Below, piece after piece: positions 61,889 to 64,000 of a stretch of DNA of 64,000 nucleotides. The notes under the pieces were generated by a model. That model worked only from the letters and a program-made list of their open reading frames with translations. It was not told the DNA's origin and did not search any database. Numbering within the stretch: position 1 is the first letter of the stretch; each line of letters begins with the position of its first letter. The stretch covers positions 124,001 through 188,000 of the forward strand of contig CAJTFN010000006.1 in assembly GCA_910575815.1 (NCBI GenBank), given 5' to 3'. Source of the DNA: Oscillospiraceae bacterium. Lineage in GTDB: Bacteria > Bacillota > Clostridia > Oscillospirales > Oscillospiraceae. The position numbers and the translations under genes are program-made.

Positions 61889-62018
61889 GGCCTCCCCTCC
61901 GGCACTCCCTGCGCCCCGCGCTTTATGCCCGTCATATTCCGCACCGCCTTCCGTTGGAAGTAGGGTTCTCCTGGCTGGAGAGGTGGAAATCGCGCCCAAA
62001 TCCTCTCCGGCCTGTGCA

Positions 62019-62052
62019 AAGGCTCCCAGAGGGTTTTCCCTCCGGGAGCCTT
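62019..62052 (-). terminator. Terminator of the putative glycoside hydrolase gene
   Basis: AAGGCTCCC/GGGAGCCTT with an inner GAGGG/CCCTC stem and TTTT loop, 13 bp downstream of the stop at 62065. The T tract on the minus strand is weak. Confidence 0.7.
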
Positions 62053-62064
62053 GTGTTCTAATTG

Positions 62065-63135
62065 TCACTCCGCCAGAAGCAGGCGACTTCCCGTCAGCTC
62101 AGGGCTATCCGCCGTCAGCTCCGGGACGAAAACCGTCTTCCCGTTCTCTCCCGCCGCCTGGGCCACCAGGGCGGACAGCTGCTCCACCCGGTCCGGTGTT
62201 GTCGCGGCGTAGATCCGGTCCACCCGGCTCACCAGACGGCTCAGATCCAAGCCGGCCACGGAATCGGGGCCCTCGGCGATTACCGCCTCCGGAATCTCTA
62301 CGGACAGGAGTATGTCATAGGACTCCAGCGCCGTGCTCAGATCGCTGAGGAGCAGATCCAGATTGTCGGCCAGGGGCACATCGGTGTTGTAATGGATCTT
62401 GTTGATTTTTCCCACGGTGGGATAGCTGAAATCTGTCAGCAGCAGCTCGTCAAAGCCCAGCTCCGCGATCTCCCGGGCCAGGGCGCAGACATACTCTCGG
62501 GTAGAGGGCTTGGCGGGGTCCAGCCAGAGGCTGTTGTTGCCATCGTAGAAAATATAGCCGCCGGTATTTTTCAGGCCCCGGCTCTCCACGTCGGCGTTGG
62601 CCGCCTTGAAGTCCTGGAGACAGGCCAGGCTGGCAATCGTATACAAGCCCTCCCGGGCGGTGAGGTCCGCCAGGGCCGCCGCCGTATCCACAGCCGTTTC
62701 CACCGCGCCGGACACCGCGGAGGCGGCGTCAAAGTACACCGTTCCGGCGGAGGTCTTCAGCCGGACCGCCACGGCCTCCTGCCCGGTGGGCTTTCCGGCC
62801 AGCGCCTCCTGCCAGTCCGCCATCGTCAGGGCCCGGGCCGGGAGGGAAAAGGCGGTGAAGGTCTCCGGCACCGCGCTTTCCGGCTCCCGCACCACAAGGT
62901 CCACTTCCGGCTGAACCTCCGAATCTCCCTGTCCGTCCGCCAGGGAGGGCTCCTCGCCCTCCGTCTGCCAGGGCAGGACGATCTGCCGCCGCCCGTCGGC
63001 GCTGTAAACCATGAACTGCTCCAGATAGATCACGCTGGCGGCCACCGCGATCACCGCAACCAATAGAATCGCGAGGAGGATCTTCCATTTGGAGCCCCGG
63101 CCCCTGTAGCTGCTGTATCCCTTGGCACCCGCCAT
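62065..63135 (-). CDS. Membrane-anchored putative glycoside hydrolase (DUF4015-like)
   Basis: 356 residues. A short cytoplasmic start (KGYSSYRGRGSK) is followed by one membrane helix (about 19-39), a low-complexity acidic linker (about 55-80), then a TIM-barrel-like domain. In it, ESRGLKNTGGYIFYDGNNSL and LDPAKPSTREYVCALAREIA then GFDELLLTDFSYPT resemble DUF4015/putative GH proteins, with the conserved D in LLTDF. It is expected on the outer face, acting on wall or exopolysaccharide. ATG 63135 follows AAGAGGTGACG. Confidence 0.75.
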   Translation of the reverse strand: MAGAKGYSSYRGRGSKWKILLAILLVAVIAVAASVIYLEQFMVYSADGRRQIVLPWQTEGEEPSLADGQGDSEVQPEVDLVVREPESAVPETFTAFSLPARALTMADWQEALAGKPTGQEAVAVRLKTSAGTVYFDAASAVSGAVETAVDTAAALADLTAREGLYTIASLACLQDFKAANADVESRGLKNTGGYIFYDGNNSLWLDPAKPSTREYVCALAREIAELGFDELLLTDFSYPTVGKINKIHYNTDVPLADNLDLLLSDLSTALESYDILLSVEIPEAVIAEGPDSVAGLDLSRLVSRVDRIYAATTPDRVEQLSALVAQAAGENGKTVFVPELTADSPELTGSRLLLAE

Positions 63136-63202
63136 ATACGTCACCTCTTTTCAGGAGCGGCGCTCCCGTCTTTCCAAAATCCGGTTGAACCAGGGAAATT
63201 TC

Positions 63203-63640
63203 TCAGTTCTCCAGGGACATCATCTTATCGACCCGGCGGGCGTGGCGTCCTCCCTCAAACTCTGTGGAGAGAAAAACCTCCACCATGCGCTCAGCCATAT
63301 TGGGGCCGGTAAAGCCCGCGCCGATGGCCATCATATTGGCGTCGTTGTGGCGGCGGGTCATCTCCGCCTGAAGACAGTCGGCGCAGTGGGCGCAGCGGAT
63401 ACCTTTAACCTTGTTGGCGGCAATGGAAATGCCGATGCCGGTGGTGCAGATCACGATACCCCGCTGGCACGTCCCCTCCGCCACGGCCTTGGCGGCGGCG
63501 GCGCCGAAGTCGGGATAATCGCAGCTGTCCTTGGAGAAGCAGCCGAAGTCCTCGACCTCACACCCCAGCTTCTCCAGAACCTTTATGACGTGCTGTTTCA
63601 AATCGTATCCGCCGTGGTCGCAGCCCAACGCGATTTTCAT
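63203..63640 (-). CDS. rpiB: Ribose-5-phosphate isomerase B
   Basis: 145 residues. It interconverts ribose-5-phosphate and ribulose-5-phosphate (or a related sugar phosphate). ALGCDHGGYDLK binds phosphate, IVICTTGIGISIAANK holds the catalytic Cys, and RRHNDANMMAIGAG is typical. ATG 63640 follows GGGGGGATACAACC; the longer frame to 63694 crosses the promoter. It is separated by 67 bp from the glycoside hydrolase gene. Confidence 0.94.
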   Translation of the reverse strand: MKIALGCDHGGYDLKQHVIKVLEKLGCEVEDFGCFSKDSCDYPDFGAAAAKAVAEGTCQRGIVICTTGIGISIAANKVKGIRCAHCADCLQAEMTRRHNDANMMAIGAGFTGPNMAERMVEVFLSTEFEGGRHARRVDKMMSLEN

Positions 63641-63673
63641 GGTTGTATCCCCCCGTTTAAATTTGTGGCTTAT

Positions 63674-63702
63674 ATTGTACCCCAGTTTTTTCAAAAAATC
63701 AA
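63674..63702 (-). promoter_or_regulatory. Promoter of rpiB
   Basis: On the minus strand, TTGATT (63702-63697), a 17-bp spacer and TACAAT (63679-63674). Confidence 0.8.
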
Positions 63703-63888
63703 TATCAATCTGGTTCTGCCGGTCCTAAAAATCGAAAGTACCCCAGAGCGGCCTCCGTCTCCCGAAACGCCGCCCGGGGAGAGGCTTCGGAGCCGCCCCG
63801 CGGCGTTAATCCGCTTTGGACGCGGCGGCGGCAAAAAAGTCCCTTCGGAACGGCCCGGCCCGGATTTCAGACAGGTTTTACAGGAGCC

Positions 63889-64000
63889 TTACAGGTCATG
63901 CCAGACCGGACGCCGTTTTTCAAAGGTGCAGAACCGGGCGTAGCCGCACGACCGCAGAAGCGCCTGCCGCTCCCGGATGGCGCAGCCCACGAATTTGGCG
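63889..64000 (-). CDS. 3' end of an unidentified gene
   Basis: A minus-strand frame is open from the window edge to TAA at 63889-63891, giving 36 residues that end ARFCTFEKRRPVWHDL. The N-terminal part is outside the window. No family is recognisable from this fragment. Confidence 0.5.
   Translation of the reverse strand, partial: AKFVGCAIRERQALLRSCGYARFCTFEKRRPVWHDL

Overview
The window is a GC-rich chromosome segment of an anaerobic, low-GC-lineage Firmicute relative. It is most likely a gut Oscillospiraceae/Clostridia of the Flavonifractor/Lawsonibacter type. Supporting signs are the gdpP-rplI-dnaB order, CIRCE-controlled groESL, a single-polypeptide pyruvate:ferredoxin oxidoreductase, SLH-domain envelope proteins, a SleB-type cell-wall hydrolase and consistent AAGGAGG ribosome binding sites. 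The taxon is inferred from gene content only; no rRNA or tRNA gene was seen.

Layout, host part 1 (1-35.6 kb). The 3' end of an exported VanX-like M15 peptidase comes first. A minus-strand aminotransferase / iron alcohol dehydrogenase / YjiH operon follows, then a repeat-rich SLH protein, a spore-type cell-wall hydrolase and glutamate dehydrogenase. Next is a DUF3100 / membrane protein / TauE / amidohydrolase operon with a Crp-family regulator. A housekeeping run on the minus strand (gdpP, small membrane protein, rplI, dnaB, tilS, hpt, ftsH) is followed by nifJ, a FapA-like protein, a chemoreceptor overlapping an FMN-binding lipoprotein, a LysR regulator, a DUF1801 protein and a Y-family polymerase/YolD pair.

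Accessory part (35.6-54.0 kb). Two different tyrosine-recombinase elements sit in tandem in the 5' end of one low-molecular-weight protein tyrosine phosphatase (LMW-PTP) gene. The 13-bp core GTCTGCCACGGCA occurs at 35621, 43242 and 54012. It encodes the phosphatase P-loop residues V-C-H-G. Each element has paired arm-type repeats about 77 bp inside its left end and about 145-155 bp inside its right end, and ends in an excisionase-integrase module of Tn916 type. Element 1 (about 7.6 kb) carries an AIPR-family abortive-infection-like protein with a cold-shock-like tail, a WYL regulator/DJ-1 pair, a Tn916-type sigma and helper gene, and hairpin-rich non-coding DNA. Element 2 (about 10.8 kb) carries two envelope proteins, XRE and ribbon-helix-helix regulators, a resolvase, a SprT-like metalloprotein, small unknown genes and candidate small RNAs. 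Neither has a relaxase or type IV secretion gene, so both look like mobilizable, satellite or decayed elements. The right end of element 2 gives the phosphatase a new start codon and ribosome binding site. The original start (35603) and the start brought by element 1 (43224) are left as orphan peptides.

Host part 2 (54.0-64 kb). The regenerated phosphatase overlaps cutC. The minus strand then carries groES-groEL behind a perfect CIRCE, with a hairpin-rich 246-bp insert between the two genes, followed by a DUF6514-like protein, an RNase M5-like Toprim protein, holA, comEC, a membrane-anchored putative glycoside hydrolase, rpiB and the 3' end of an unidentified gene.
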